A stretch of DNA of 64,000 bases from Clostridia bacterium (GTDB taxonomy: Bacteria > Bacillota > Clostridia > Christensenellales > CAG-138), in contig JAFXSG010000031.1 of the NCBI GenBank assembly GCA_017525875.1, positions 1-64,000 on the forward strand. Direction: 5' to 3'. The notes beneath the pieces are model-generated. The model was not told the DNA's origin, made no database searches, and saw only the letters and a program-made list of their open reading frames with translations. Position numbers and translations under genes: made by a program. Positions 56,603 to 64,000 of this stretch are shown here, piece by piece (within the stretch, counting starts at the first letter, position 1; every line of letters begins with the position of its first letter).

Positions 56603-58855
56603 ATGAAAGGCGCATTTATGAAGAGATCAAAACTCCTTTACGCTTTGCTCGCCGCAGTCATGCTGGCGGTCTGCATCGCCCCCGCCGTTTCCGCAGCGGC
56701 CGAGCTCGGCGCGCTTAATTCCGGCGCGGTCGAATACCCCATCACTCCCTATGTGGGCGACGGCGTCACCCTTGAATACGACCCGGCCGCTTTCAGCCTG
56801 CGCGTGACCGAGGCCTACGGCTTTTGCCGCGTCACCGAGAGCCGCGCGCTGACCCTCACCGCGCGCTTTGCCGAAGGCTGGACGTACAGCGCGGCGTACA
56901 CAAACTTTTTCCGTAATTACAGCGAAAGCGTGACCGTCACCGATAACGCGGACGGCAGCAGGACCTTCACCTACCGCGCCGCCGCGGGCGACCTTCTTGC
57001 GAAGGACGACCTCATGCAGGTGGGCATATACGCCACCGCCGCGGAGCTGCCGAAGCTCTATATCACGACCGAGGTGCCCTTCTCCCAGATCGGCAAGGAC
57101 GAATACGTCACGGCGAGCTTCTCTATCACCCCCGGCACGAAGCAGTTTGAGAGCGGCGCATACGAGGGCACGGGCGCGATCAAGGGCCGCGGCAACACCT
57201 CCTGGGGGCAGCCGCAAAAGCCCTATTCGATCAAGCTGGACGCCAAGGCCTCCCTGCTCGACATCCCGAAGACCAAGAAATACGCGATCGTGCCGAGCTA
57301 TTCCGACCAGTCGATCCTGCGCAACTTCCTCACCTACAAGGCCGGCCTCATGCTGGACGGCATCGGCTACGTCCCGAAATGCGAGTTCACCGAGGTCTAC
57401 CTGAACGGCGCCTACAACGGCATCTACATCCTCGTGGAGCGCGTCGCCCTCGAAAGCAACAAGATCGATATCGACGATGCGACGGCGGACGAGCTGACCG
57501 GCGGCTACCTGATCGAGAAGGACGTCAAGGACAAGATCGACTTTTCGCAGGATCAGTGGTTCAACTGCCCCTACTGGGCCAATCAGAACCAGGATTACTT
57601 TGTTTTGAAGGATCCGGAGCCGGAGGACAGCGCGCTGCTCGCCGATATGCTCAGCTACCTCACGAGCTATATGCAGCGCCTGCACGATGCGGTCATGGGC
57701 ACGAGCGGCGAGGACTACACGAATTACGTGGACGCCGCCTCCTGGATCGATTTCATCATCGTGCAGGAGCTTGCGAAGAACATCGATGGCAACCTCAAAA
57801 CAAGCTGCTTCATGTATAAGCAGGCGCAGGACGATCACCTTTATATGACCGCGCCGTGGGATTTCGACCTTGCGTACGGCAACCCCGCCACCACCTGGGA
57901 CAACGCGAGCTATGAGCACAACGATTATTACGACTGCCCGGACGCGATCTCGCCCTCCGACTTCATGGTCATCAACAGCTCGTGCCCGTGGTTCGACACG
58001 CTCTATGACGACCACGAGGAGTTCGCCTCCGCGCTCAAGGCCAAATACACCGAGTACCGCTCCTCGCTGATCCCCGCGATGTTCCGCATGATGGACAGCC
58101 AGGGCGCGTACCTCTCCTCGGCCGCGCCGCGCAACGACGCGAAGTGGGGCAAGCATTTCGCGCAGGGCGTTGCGGACCTTAAAAGCTGGTTCACGAGCCG
58201 CGTGGAGTGGCTGGACGGCCAGTGGAGAACGGATCTTGAGACGATCGGTCTCGATTACGCCCTGAACGCCGAAAACGGCACTCTCCATTTCACCACCTCC
58301 TCCCAGTACCCCTTCACGGGCGTCATCAAGGACGGACGCGCAGCGGCGGTCAGCGGCAACGCGGGCCGCGACAGCTCCTCCTCGAGCGTCGCCTTGACGC
58401 TTGAAATGCAGGCCGGCGAGACGCTGAGCTTCGATTACCGGGTCAGCAGCGAAAGCGGTTACGACAAGTTCACCTTCTCCGTGAACAACAGCCAGAAGTT
58501 CGAGAAGTCCGGCGAGCAGGGCTGGCAGAATTATACTTTCACCGCCTCCTCCGCGGGCAGCTATTCCTTCATTTGGAAATATGAAAAGGATTACAGCGTC
58601 GCAAGCGGCAGCGACTGCGCCTGGCTTGATGAGGTCGTCTGGTCCGGCGATCCGGGCGCGGGCGAAACGCTCCCCGGCGATGTCGACGGCGACGGCGAAG
58701 TCACCGTTTCCGACGCGCTGCTCGTGATGCGCTATGCGATGGGCATCATCTCCGAGCTGCCGCATATCGAAAACGCGGATATGGACGGCAGCGGTGTGAT
58801 CGACGTCTCCGACGCGCTGCTGATCATGCGCATGTCGATGGGGCTTGCCGAATGA
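56603..58855 (+). CDS. Secreted CotH-family protein with dockerin
   Basis: The 750-residue secreted protein has a signal peptide (LLYALLAAVMLAVCIAPAVSA). A front beta-domain is followed by the CotH kinase-like core at about 185-460: IKGRGNTSWGQPQKPYSIKL, YAIVPSYSDQSILRNFLTYK, VYLNGAYNGIYILVERV, GGYLIEKD and APWDFDLAYGNP, the blocks seen in spore-coat CotH and in cellulosomal CotH proteins. A C-terminal beta-sandwich of about 110 residues (AGETLSFDYRVSSESGYDKF) and a complete dockerin (GDVDGDGEVTVSDALLVMRY and ADMDGSGVIDVSDALLIMRM) end it. An ATG at 56618 is an alternative start. It may phosphorylate or cross-link surface proteins. Confidence 0.88.
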   Translation: MKGAFMKRSKLLYALLAAVMLAVCIAPAVSAAAELGALNSGAVEYPITPYVGDGVTLEYDPAAFSLRVTEAYGFCRVTESRALTLTARFAEGWTYSAAYTNFFRNYSESVTVTDNADGSRTFTYRAAAGDLLAKDDLMQVGIYATAAELPKLYITTEVPFSQIGKDEYVTASFSITPGTKQFESGAYEGTGAIKGRGNTSWGQPQKPYSIKLDAKASLLDIPKTKKYAIVPSYSDQSILRNFLTYKAGLMLDGIGYVPKCEFTEVYLNGAYNGIYILVERVALESNKIDIDDATADELTGGYLIEKDVKDKIDFSQDQWFNCPYWANQNQDYFVLKDPEPEDSALLADMLSYLTSYMQRLHDAVMGTSGEDYTNYVDAASWIDFIIVQELAKNIDGNLKTSCFMYKQAQDDHLYMTAPWDFDLAYGNPATTWDNASYEHNDYYDCPDAISPSDFMVINSSCPWFDTLYDDHEEFASALKAKYTEYRSSLIPAMFRMMDSQGAYLSSAAPRNDAKWGKHFAQGVADLKSWFTSRVEWLDGQWRTDLETIGLDYALNAENGTLHFTTSSQYPFTGVIKDGRAAAVSGNAGRDSSSSSVALTLEMQAGETLSFDYRVSSESGYDKFTFSVNNSQKFEKSGEQGWQNYTFTASSAGSYSFIWKYEKDYSVASGSDCAWLDEVVWSGDPGAGETLPGDVDGDGEVTVSDALLVMRYAMGIISELPHIENADMDGSGVIDVSDALLIMRMSMGLAE

Positions 58856-58873
58856 CCGAACTGACCAGATAAG

Positions 58874-58915
58874 AAAACCCTCCGGAAACCGAATCGTTTC
58901 CGGAGGGTTTTTGCT
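58874..58915. terminator. Bidirectional terminator between CotH and peptidase genes
   Basis: A perfect 16-bp stem (58874-58889 with 58896-58911) has a 6-nt loop, and A and T runs on the two sides, between convergent genes. Confidence 0.9.
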
Positions 58916-58925
58916 TGCTCCGTTT

Positions 58926-60155
58926 TTACGCCATGAACGCCTCGATCGCGTCCGGGTCCTTGATGATATCCTTCGAGAGGACCTCGCACCCGTCCTCGGT
59001 GATCAAAAGGTCGTCCTCGATGCGGATGCCGATCTCCTCCTCGTCCACGTACAGCCCCGGCTCGTTGCTGATGACCCAGCCGGGCTTGAGCACGTCGCCC
59101 ACGAGGGAGATGTCATGCACGTCGATGCCGATCGCGTGGCTCACGCCGTGCATATAATACTTGCCCACCTCGGAGACGTCCGCGATCTTGCCCATGGCGA
59201 CAAGGCCCTCTCCGAGGACCTTCTTCGCAACGTCGTTCAGCTGCCTCGTGGTAAGTCCCGGCTTCGCGGCCGCGGCGACCGCCTCGTTCGCCTTAAGGAC
59301 CAGCTCGTAGAACTCGCGCTGCCTCGGGCTAAACCTGCCGTTTGCGGGATAGGTCCTCGTGATATCGCTGCAGTAGTTGCCGTACTTCACTCCGAGGTCC
59401 AGCAGGATCAGCGAGCCGTCCCTGACCTCGCAGTGGTTGGTGCCGTAGTGCATCATGCAGCCGTTGATGCCGGAGCCGACGATCGTGGGGAACGACTGGC
59501 GCGCCGCGCCGAGCCGCCTGCAGGTGTACTCGAAGTCCGCCTGCACCTGGTATTCCATCATGCCCGGCTTGAGGTTTTTCATCACGAACTCGAGGCCCTG
59601 CCGCGTGATATCCACCGCCTTGCGGATGCTCTCCACCTCGTCCGCGTCCTTCTGTTCCCGAAGCGGCACGCAGGCCGTGTGCAGATCCTTGAGGACAACG
59701 AAGGGATAGGCCTTGTTGAACTTTTCCGCCATCACGAGATTGTAGTCCGGCAGGTCGTTCATCCCGCAGCGGTACATATCGAAGTACGCCCGCTCCACGC
59801 GGAAACGCCCCAGGAAGCTGCTTATCGCGCTTTCCAGGCTGTCCGTATACCGCACGTCCTCGATCCCGGAGATCTCCCGCACCTCTTCCTTGGTGGGCAT
59901 CTTGCCCGTCCACCTTTCGGCCAGCGGTTCGGGCTCCTCGATGAAAAGGGCCTCCTGCGTCTTTTCCGCATTTTTATATGCGATGAACGCCGTGTTCTCC
60001 CGTTCAAGGCCGGTCAGGTAGAAGTACTGGCTGTTGACCATGAAATCATAATAATCATCCTCGTTGGCGTGGATGGGGATGCCGGCATAGGCGATCACTA
60101 TGGTGTTTTCCTCGAGAGTTTGGTACAGTTTTTCCCTGTGCTCTTTGAATGACAT
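58926..60155 (-). CDS. pepP: Xaa-Pro aminopeptidase (M24 family)
   Basis: The 409-residue enzyme has an N-terminal AMP_N-like domain at about 1-130 and a pita-bread peptidase domain at about 175-400. The metal ligands are visible in LLDLGVKYGNYCSDITRTYP (two Asp), YMHGVSHAIGIDVHD (His), SNEPGLYVDEEEIGIRIEDD (two Glu). It removes N-terminal residues before proline in the cytoplasm. All ligands are present. Confidence 0.95.
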   Translation of the reverse strand: MSFKEHREKLYQTLEENTIVIAYAGIPIHANEDDYYDFMVNSQYFYLTGLERENTAFIAYKNAEKTQEALFIEEPEPLAERWTGKMPTKEEVREISGIEDVRYTDSLESAISSFLGRFRVERAYFDMYRCGMNDLPDYNLVMAEKFNKAYPFVVLKDLHTACVPLREQKDADEVESIRKAVDITRQGLEFVMKNLKPGMMEYQVQADFEYTCRRLGAARQSFPTIVGSGINGCMMHYGTNHCEVRDGSLILLDLGVKYGNYCSDITRTYPANGRFSPRQREFYELVLKANEAVAAAAKPGLTTRQLNDVAKKVLGEGLVAMGKIADVSEVGKYYMHGVSHAIGIDVHDISLVGDVLKPGWVISNEPGLYVDEEEIGIRIEDDLLITEDGCEVLSKDIIKDPDAIEAFMA

Positions 60156-60310
60156 TATGTTTTCGACCTTTCTTAACGCCGCCGGGCTTCCGCTTTGCGC
60201 TCCGCCCGCGCGGGCGTCGTTTTTTTGCTCCCTTATGTTATCATATTTTATCGGCTTTTACAATCGGGTCTTTTCACGGCCCTGCTGCGCGCCGATCGGC
60301 CTTCCGGCAT

Positions 60311-60341
60311 ACAAAAAACGGGAGCGGCGAACCGCTCCCGT
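60311..60341 (-). terminator. Terminator of rplJ-rplL
   Basis: ACGGGAGCGG (60318-60327) pairs with 60332-60341 around CGAA; on the minus strand a T run follows (60313-60318). Confidence 0.9.
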
Positions 60342-60360
60342 CCTTTTGTGACAAGAAAAA

Positions 60361-60732
60361 TTATTTGATCTCGATCTCTGCACCGGCCTCTTTGAAGACT
60401 GCTGCGAGCTTCTCGGCGTCTTCCTTGGAGATGCCCTCTTTGAGGGTGGTGGGAGCGGACTCAACAGCGTCCTTAGCTTCCTTCAGGCCGAGGCCGAGCT
60501 CTGCACGGACGACCTTGATGACGTTCAGCTTGTTTGCGCCGAAGCTCTTGAGAACGACGTCGAACTCGGTCTTCTCTTCAACTTCTTCTGCTGCTGCGGC
60601 TGCGGGGCCTGCAACTGCGACTGCGGTAGCCGCTGCGGAAACGCCGAACTCCTCTTCGACCGCGTGAACGAGGTCTGCAAGCTCAAGAACGGTGAGGGAC
60701 TTGATATAATCGATAAATTCCTGCTTATTCAT
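60361..60732 (-). CDS. rplL: 50S ribosomal protein L7/L12
   Basis: The 123-residue stalk protein has an N-terminal dimerisation helix ([20 protein letters not shown]), an alanine-rich hinge ([17 protein letters not shown]) and a C-terminal domain with [26 protein letters not shown] that contacts elongation factors. AGGAAAACAAA precedes the ATG. It follows rplJ by 50 nt. Confidence 0.98.
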   Translation of the reverse strand: MNKQEFIDYIKSLTVLELADLVHAVEEEFGVSAAATAVAVAGPAAAAAEEVEEKTEFDVVLKSFGANKLNVIKVVRAELGLGLKEAKDAVESAPTTLKEGISKEDAEKLAAVFKEAGAEIEIK

Positions 60733-60782
60733 TTTGTTTTCCTCCGAAAATATTTTTTGTTTGAAAGCGGGTGGTGCGCGGA

Positions 60783-61310
60783 TTATTCAGCCGCAGCGGT
60801 GTCGTCGGCATTGCCGCCGAGCTTCTTGGCAAGCTGGTCGAGCACGATGGCAAGACCGGAGATGGGGCTCATCATGCTGCCCAGCATACGGGCGATGAGG
60901 ACCTCACGAGAGGGCAGATCGGCAAGAGCGTCGACGCCTGCGGGATCGGTGACGGTACCGTCCACGATGCCGCCCTTAACGGCGCACTTTTTGACCTTCT
61001 TAACGAAATCCTTGAGGACCTTTGCGGGCGCGACGGGATCGTCATAACCGAACGCGAAAGCGGACGGCCCTTTGAGCATCTCATGGACCTTCTCATCCAC
61101 ACCGAGCTCACGGCAGGCTCTCTCGACCATGGAGTTCTTGAGCACGACGTACTCAACACCGTTCTTGCGCATTTCGTTGCGCAGGTTGGTGTCCTCCTCA
61201 ACGGTCAGTCCGCGATAGTCGAACATGACGACGGACTGTGCCTTCTTGATCTTCTCGCAGATCTCAGCAACATGCTGCTCCTTCATTGCAATAATGGAAG
61301 CATTTGCCAT
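60783..61310 (-). CDS. rplJ: 50S ribosomal protein L10
   Basis: The 175-residue base of the L12 stalk has an N-terminal rRNA-binding domain with [22 protein letters not shown] and [17 protein letters not shown]; the C-terminal helix binds L12 dimers. AAGGAGGATAATTCC precedes the ATG. The operon has its own promoter and L10 leader, and rplK-rplA are not adjacent. Confidence 0.98.
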   Translation of the reverse strand: MANASIIAMKEQHVAEICEKIKKAQSVVMFDYRGLTVEEDTNLRNEMRKNGVEYVVLKNSMVERACRELGVDEKVHEMLKGPSAFAFGYDDPVAPAKVLKDFVKKVKKCAVKGGIVDGTVTDPAGVDALADLPSREVLIARMLGSMMSPISGLAIVLDQLAKKLGGNADDTAAAE

Positions 61311-61520
61311 TTGGAATTATCCTCCTTGTCACAGTTTCAAACAAATATCCCCCGGCAGTTGGCTCAAGCCATAGCTCAGGGGAGAGGAATAGGATCTATG
61401 CCCATGCGGGCAAGCCCTTGCGGGCGGAAGGATACTATTTTGCTTCACCTCGGCGGGATATTGAGCGGTTTTCATTCAAAAACCGCACCAGCTGTCTATG
61501 GCGGATATTCATTTGCCCGA
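61311..61520 (-). promoter_or_regulatory. L10 ribosomal leader (autoregulatory RNA)
   Basis: The 5' leader on the minus strand contains GCCATAGACAGCTGGTGCGG (61482-61501) and CCGCTCAATATCCCGCCGAG (61447-61466), the two conserved halves of the Firmicute L10 leader that the L10-L12 complex binds to repress its own operon. Further GC-rich hairpins (GCCCGCAAGGGC) lie between it and rplJ. Confidence 0.88.
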
Positions 61521-61522
61521 AT

Positions 61523-61551
61523 ATTATAATCGCTCCCCCGCCGTTTGTCAA
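61523..61551 (-). promoter_or_regulatory. rplJ-rplL promoter
   Basis: Minus strand: TTGACA (61546-61551), 17 nt, TATAAT (61523-61528), a perfect consensus promoter just before the L10 leader. Confidence 0.92.
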
Positions 61552-61666
61552 CCGCTTTTTTCAGCGTTTTTCAATATATTTTAGTGGTAATTTCGCAGCG
61601 GCTCCGGTCATCCGCATCACGACCGGCGCCAGGTATTTGCTTTCGGCAGCTTTAGCCTTGCCGCGT

Positions 61667-62554
61667 TCAAAAGCCGAAGTCACTTCGCAGGCTTTCCCAA
61701 TCCGATGAATCATCAGCTCTGTATGAGCTTGCGTTCAGCCTGACGCGGGTCCCGGCACGCTCGCCCAGGCAGGGACACCGCTCGCCGATAAGAGCAAGAG
61801 TTATGCCGTTATCCGAGGGCTCGAACCGGATCAGCAGCATCGTTTCGCCGTCCTGCCAGGTCGGCGGTTCGTAAGGGAAAACGTACTCGATTTGAGCGAT
61901 ACGCTTAATAAGCGGCTCCCATTCCTCCGGGCCGAAGCTCTTTATCACGCTGTATTCGAGCTCGTCCTCATACTCCGCCGTTTTTGTAACTGTAACGGCT
62001 TCAACGGAGCTGATGAGATCCAGTTTTTCGGTATAATCGTATGTGCAGGCAGTTTTGTATGAAAGCATTCCCGAAAGTGCGACAAGCGCAGTATACAGCG
62101 CCATGGAGACCATAGTGCCGCCGATCGCGATACTGACGATGCGGCCTGCTTTTCTTTTGGTTCCCGACAAAAGCGAAATAACGCCGAAGGCGATCAGTCC
62201 GAGACCGAAGAGCCCGCAACCAGCAAACAGAACTGCTATTACGGGTTCCTGTCTGGTATAGTAAGTTAGGATAAGAAACAGAACGGCAAGCACGGAGAAG
62301 ATCGGGATGATCACTGCCATGCCTCTTGCTCGTCGTTTTGCGGTCACGTTCACGGAAGCGAGCAGCTCGCCGATGTTTCCTACAGATTCAGCGGCGATCC
62401 GATAGGCCTGATCCTCCGAAGCGCCACTGTTTATCTCCTCGTCATATCGGTCAAGCGCGTTCGCGATCATTTCCTGACGCAGTTCCTTCAGCTCCGCAGA
62501 GCCGTAGGTCGCGCCGAAGCGCTTGCTGATGAACTTTGCTAACCTCTCACGCAT
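61667..62554 (-). CDS. Membrane protein with HAAS/DUF1700-like prefix, PadR partner
   Basis: The chosen start gives 295 residues. The N-terminal 70 residues (ELRQEMIANALDRYDEEINSGASEDQAYRIAAES) resemble the permease-prefix/HAAS segment often encoded beside PadR regulators. Four hydrophobic helices follow and an extracytoplasmic tail of about 110 residues. The ATG follows CGGAGGTACC and overlaps the end of padR by 8 nt. It is likely a stress or antibiotic-responsive membrane factor, but no substrate can be named. Confidence 0.75.
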   Translation of the reverse strand: MRERLAKFISKRFGATYGSAELKELRQEMIANALDRYDEEINSGASEDQAYRIAAESVGNIGELLASVNVTAKRRARGMAVIIPIFSVLAVLFLILTYYTRQEPVIAVLFAGCGLFGLGLIAFGVISLLSGTKRKAGRIVSIAIGGTMVSMALYTALVALSGMLSYKTACTYDYTEKLDLISSVEAVTVTKTAEYEDELEYSVIKSFGPEEWEPLIKRIAQIEYVFPYEPPTWQDGETMLLIRFEPSDNGITLALIGERCPCLGERAGTRVRLNASSYRADDSSDWESLRSDFGF

Positions 62555-62891
62555 TTTCGGTACCTCCGTAGGACAAGAGTTTGTCAAGTATCTCTTTTGT
62601 TTCGTGCCAGCTTTCCATTTGGCCAATAAGCGCCATACGGCCCTTCGCCGTTATGTGATAGTATCGCCGCCTCGCGCCGATATCGCTCTCTCCCCAATAC
62701 GATTCGATAAGCCCCTCGGCTTCCATGCGGCGGAAGGCCGTGTAGAGCGTCGCTTCCTTCATTTCAAACAGGCCGCCGGAGAGCGTGCGAACGGCTTTGC
62801 CGATCTCATAGCCGTAGCTGTCCCCCTCCGCAAGCCGGGCGAGTATTATCGAATCCGTATGTCCGCGGATCTCATCCGCCGAAATCGCCAT
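62547..62891 (-). CDS. PadR-family transcriptional regulator
   Basis: The 114-residue winged-helix protein has SIILARLAEGDSYGYEIGKAVR, EATLYTAFRRMEAEGLIESYW and RRRYYHITAKGRMALI, the PadR blocks, with a short dimerisation helix at the end. It probably represses its own operon, which includes the membrane protein downstream. The start at 62891 follows GAGGGGGACGCATAAA. Confidence 0.92.
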   Translation of the reverse strand: MAISADEIRGHTDSIILARLAEGDSYGYEIGKAVRTLSGGLFEMKEATLYTAFRRMEAEGLIESYWGESDIGARRRYYHITAKGRMALIGQMESWHETKEILDKLLSYGGTENA

Positions 62892-62920
62892 TTTATGCGT
62901 CCCCCTCGCTTTATGGGTAT

Positions 62921-62949
62921 AGTATAACACACAGTACCTCGCCTGTCAA
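62921..62949 (-). promoter_or_regulatory. padR operon promoter
   Basis: Minus strand: TTGACA (62944-62949), 17 nt, TATACT (62921-62926). AGTATAACACACAGTACC around it contains short inverted elements that PadR could bind. Confidence 0.8.
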
Positions 62950-62996
62950 GGTAGTTATGCAATAAATCATATACTTTGTATTTTTGAAATTTGGTA

Positions 62997-63025
62997 TTGA
63001 CAAATGCCTCATTCGGCGGTATAAT
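62997..63025 (+). promoter_or_regulatory. tRNA-Leu promoter
   Basis: TTGACA (62997-63002), 17 nt, TATAAT (63020-63025), 19 nt before the tRNA. Confidence 0.9.
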
Positions 63026-63044
63026 GGCTTTCGCAATTTGAATT

Positions 63045-63127
63045 GCGGTTGTGGCGGAACAGGCAGACGCGTACGTTTGAGGGGCGTATGGGAGACCGTA
63101 TGGGTTCAAGTCCCATCAACCGCACCA
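63045..63127 (+). tRNA. tRNA-Leu (anticodon GAG)
   Basis: An 83-nt class II tRNA with encoded CCA. The acceptor stem is GCGGTTG/CAACCGC. The anticodon stem TACGT/GCGTA encloses the loop TTGAGGG with anticodon GAG. A long variable arm follows, and the T arm is ATGGG TTCAAGT CCCAT. It reads CUC/CUU codons. Confidence 0.96.
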
Positions 63128-63130
63128 AGA

Positions 63131-63160
63131 AAAAACCCAGTTTTCACTGGGTTTTTTTGT
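63131..63160 (+). terminator. Terminator after tRNA-Leu
   Basis: AAAAACCCAGT (63131-63141) pairs with ACTGGGTTTTT (63146-63156), with extra T. Confidence 0.9.
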
Positions 63161-63199
63161 TGCTGTTTTGGGGCTGTGTGTGTACTTTTGTGTGCACTC

Positions 63200-63328
63200 T
63201 TATTTGTTTGCCAATTTCCGAAAAGCATCATCGTTCATTTTTGCAGCGGTTGCAAGATCGCCCGCCATCGCGTGATCATAGACTGCACCGCCGTCAAACT
63301 TCGCAGAATGACCGAAGAGCAGCTTGCA
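63200..63328 (-). pseudogene. Remnant resembling the C-terminus of a tyrosine integrase
   Basis: On the minus strand 42 residues are open to a stop at 63200: KLLFGHSAKFDGGAVYDHAM and then AGDLATAAKMNDDAFRKLAN. GHS followed after 10 positions by Tyr-x-His matches the motif of the catalytic His and Tyr region of tyrosine recombinases. No start or front part exists. Together with the tRNA 3' end 73 nt away it suggests an old integration site. The rest of 63329-63399 shows nothing. Confidence 0.45.
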
Positions 63329-63399
63329 TGAATGATCTGATTGACAAATGCAAAGTGTCACCGGTTATAGTTAATAACCTTTAATAATCATATTCAACG

Positions 63400-63438
63400 A
63401 ATAAAACGATGGCGGCATAAATGCCGCCATCTATTTTA
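63400..63438 (-). terminator. Terminator of the serine recombinase gene
   Basis: GATGGCGGCAT (63408-63418) pairs perfectly with 63421-63431 around AA, with T runs on both sides. Confidence 0.85.
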
Positions 63439-63440
63439 AT

Positions 63441-64000
63441 TTACTGTTCTGACATTTGAACCAGCTTGTAAAAGCTCGTGCGCTTTGTGTCGGTTAACTC
63501 CATTGCCTTTTTAGCGGTTATCTCTCCCGCTTTCCAAGCGTTATATACCTCTTTCCAATTAGCAGGGAAGATTAACGCAGGGCGTCCAAGTTTACGCCCC
63601 TGTTCTTTAGCCGCAGCAATACCCTCCGCCTGTCTTTGTTTGATTGTGGCTCGTTCCTGCTCCGCGATTGTTCCCAATACTTCGATTAGAATGTTATTCA
63701 CCATTTCAAAAACCCATTGCTGTCCTTCCGGTAGATCCATCATTGTTGTTGGTAAGTCGATAACTTTAACGCGAATGCCATTGTCTTTAAAAAACTGCAA
63801 CTCATTGTGGATATCATTCTTGTTTCTTGAAAGTCTATCAAGCGATTTGATAATCAATGTGTCGCCATGGCGCAGAATAGCGTTTTTAAGTGCCTGATAA
63901 CCTGCACGATCTAAGTCTTTACCGCTTTCTTTGTCGGTGATTATATCGCGCTCTGTTGCTCCAAGAGCTTTAAAAGCGGCAATCTGCCTGTCAAGATTTT
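63441..64000 (-). CDS. Serine recombinase (resolvase/invertase type), cut by window end
   Basis: The frame is open to the right edge, giving 186 residues without the N-terminus. Visible parts are NLDRQIAAFKALGATERDII, DKESGKDLDRAGYQAL, then TLIIKSLDRLSRNKNDIH, the conserved resolvase catalytic-domain block, IAEQERATIKQRQAEGI (long helix E) and a short C-terminal helix-turn-helix ending in TDTKRTSFYKLVQ. The catalytic serine should lie beyond the window. The internal ATG at 63857 is not the start. Lower GC than the core marks it as mobile-element DNA. The small size suits a resolvase or invertase rather than a large phage integrase. Confidence 0.9.
   Translation of the reverse strand, partial: NLDRQIAAFKALGATERDIITDKESGKDLDRAGYQALKNAILRHGDTLIIKSLDRLSRNKNDIHNELQFFKDNGIRVKVIDLPTTMMDLPEGQQWVFEMVNNILIEVLGTIAEQERATIKQRQAEGIAAAKEQGRKLGRPALIFPANWKEVYNAWKAGEITAKKAMELTDTKRTSFYKLVQMSEQ

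Overview
The window looks like a high-GC, anaerobic member of the Bacillota (class Clostridia, probably gut-associated). The evidence is AGGAG-type ribosome binding sites almost everywhere, perfect or near-perfect TTGACA-N17-TATAAT promoters, a desulfoferrodoxin, dockerin-bearing secreted proteins, PadR and XRE regulators, and a type II-A CRISPR-Cas locus. No species can be named from the sequence alone.

Layout. (1) 1-6.6 kb: a type II-A CRISPR-Cas system of visibly lower GC than the core. It has an array continuing off the left edge, a leader with its own promoter, then csn2, cas2, cas1 and cas9 in one minus-strand operon, and a tracrRNA on the opposite strand just upstream of cas9. The likely cas9 promoter lies beyond the tracrRNA gene, so the cas9 mRNA leader would be antisense to the tracrRNA. 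(2) 6.6-10.3 kb: accessory DNA with an AlbA_2/ATPase-type regulator preceded by four phased TTTATTAGA boxes, a candidate structured RNA, and an XRE regulator with a small membrane protein. (3) 10.3-27.2 kb: an assortment of GC-rich genes (Sel1 protein, DUF2130, ParB-like/BMP fusion, phosphoesterase, HIT, desulfoferrodoxin, flavin reductase, two mutually related unknown proteins, an OlsB-like N-acyltransferase, a double GNAT protein, a secreted HExxH peptidase, a membrane XRE regulator, HAD, PNPOx-like and DUF4037 proteins), with duplicated gene scraps at 23.9-24.2 kb. (4) 27.3-43.3 kb: a long minus-strand housekeeping block: asparaginase, serS, secA, prfA-prmC-DUF1385, cysS, an EIIC-like membrane protein, a lipoprotein, a KamC/KamB-like reactivase pair, and mgtE behind a 240-nt leader with a small ORF and a terminator-like hairpin. 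(5) 43.4-58.9 kb: secreted dockerin proteins surrounding recF-gyrB-gyrA. They are a 1308-residue C39/C-lectin/InlB-repeat protein, two leucine-rich-repeat-like proteins and a CotH protein. (6) 58.9-62.9 kb: an Xaa-Pro peptidase, rplJ-rplL behind an L10 leader, and a PadR/membrane-protein pair. (7) 63-64 kb: tRNA-Leu(GAG), a scrap resembling the C-terminus of a tyrosine integrase, and a serine recombinase cut by the window end, which together mark an integration site.

Most interesting: the face-to-face arrangement of the cas9 and tracrRNA promoters; the 38-nt leader-proximal CRISPR repeat; a possible translation-coupled attenuator before mgtE; the phased operator-like boxes; and four dockerin proteins, one with a broken dockerin. 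All functional assignments come from recognising motifs by eye; no database search or folding program was run.
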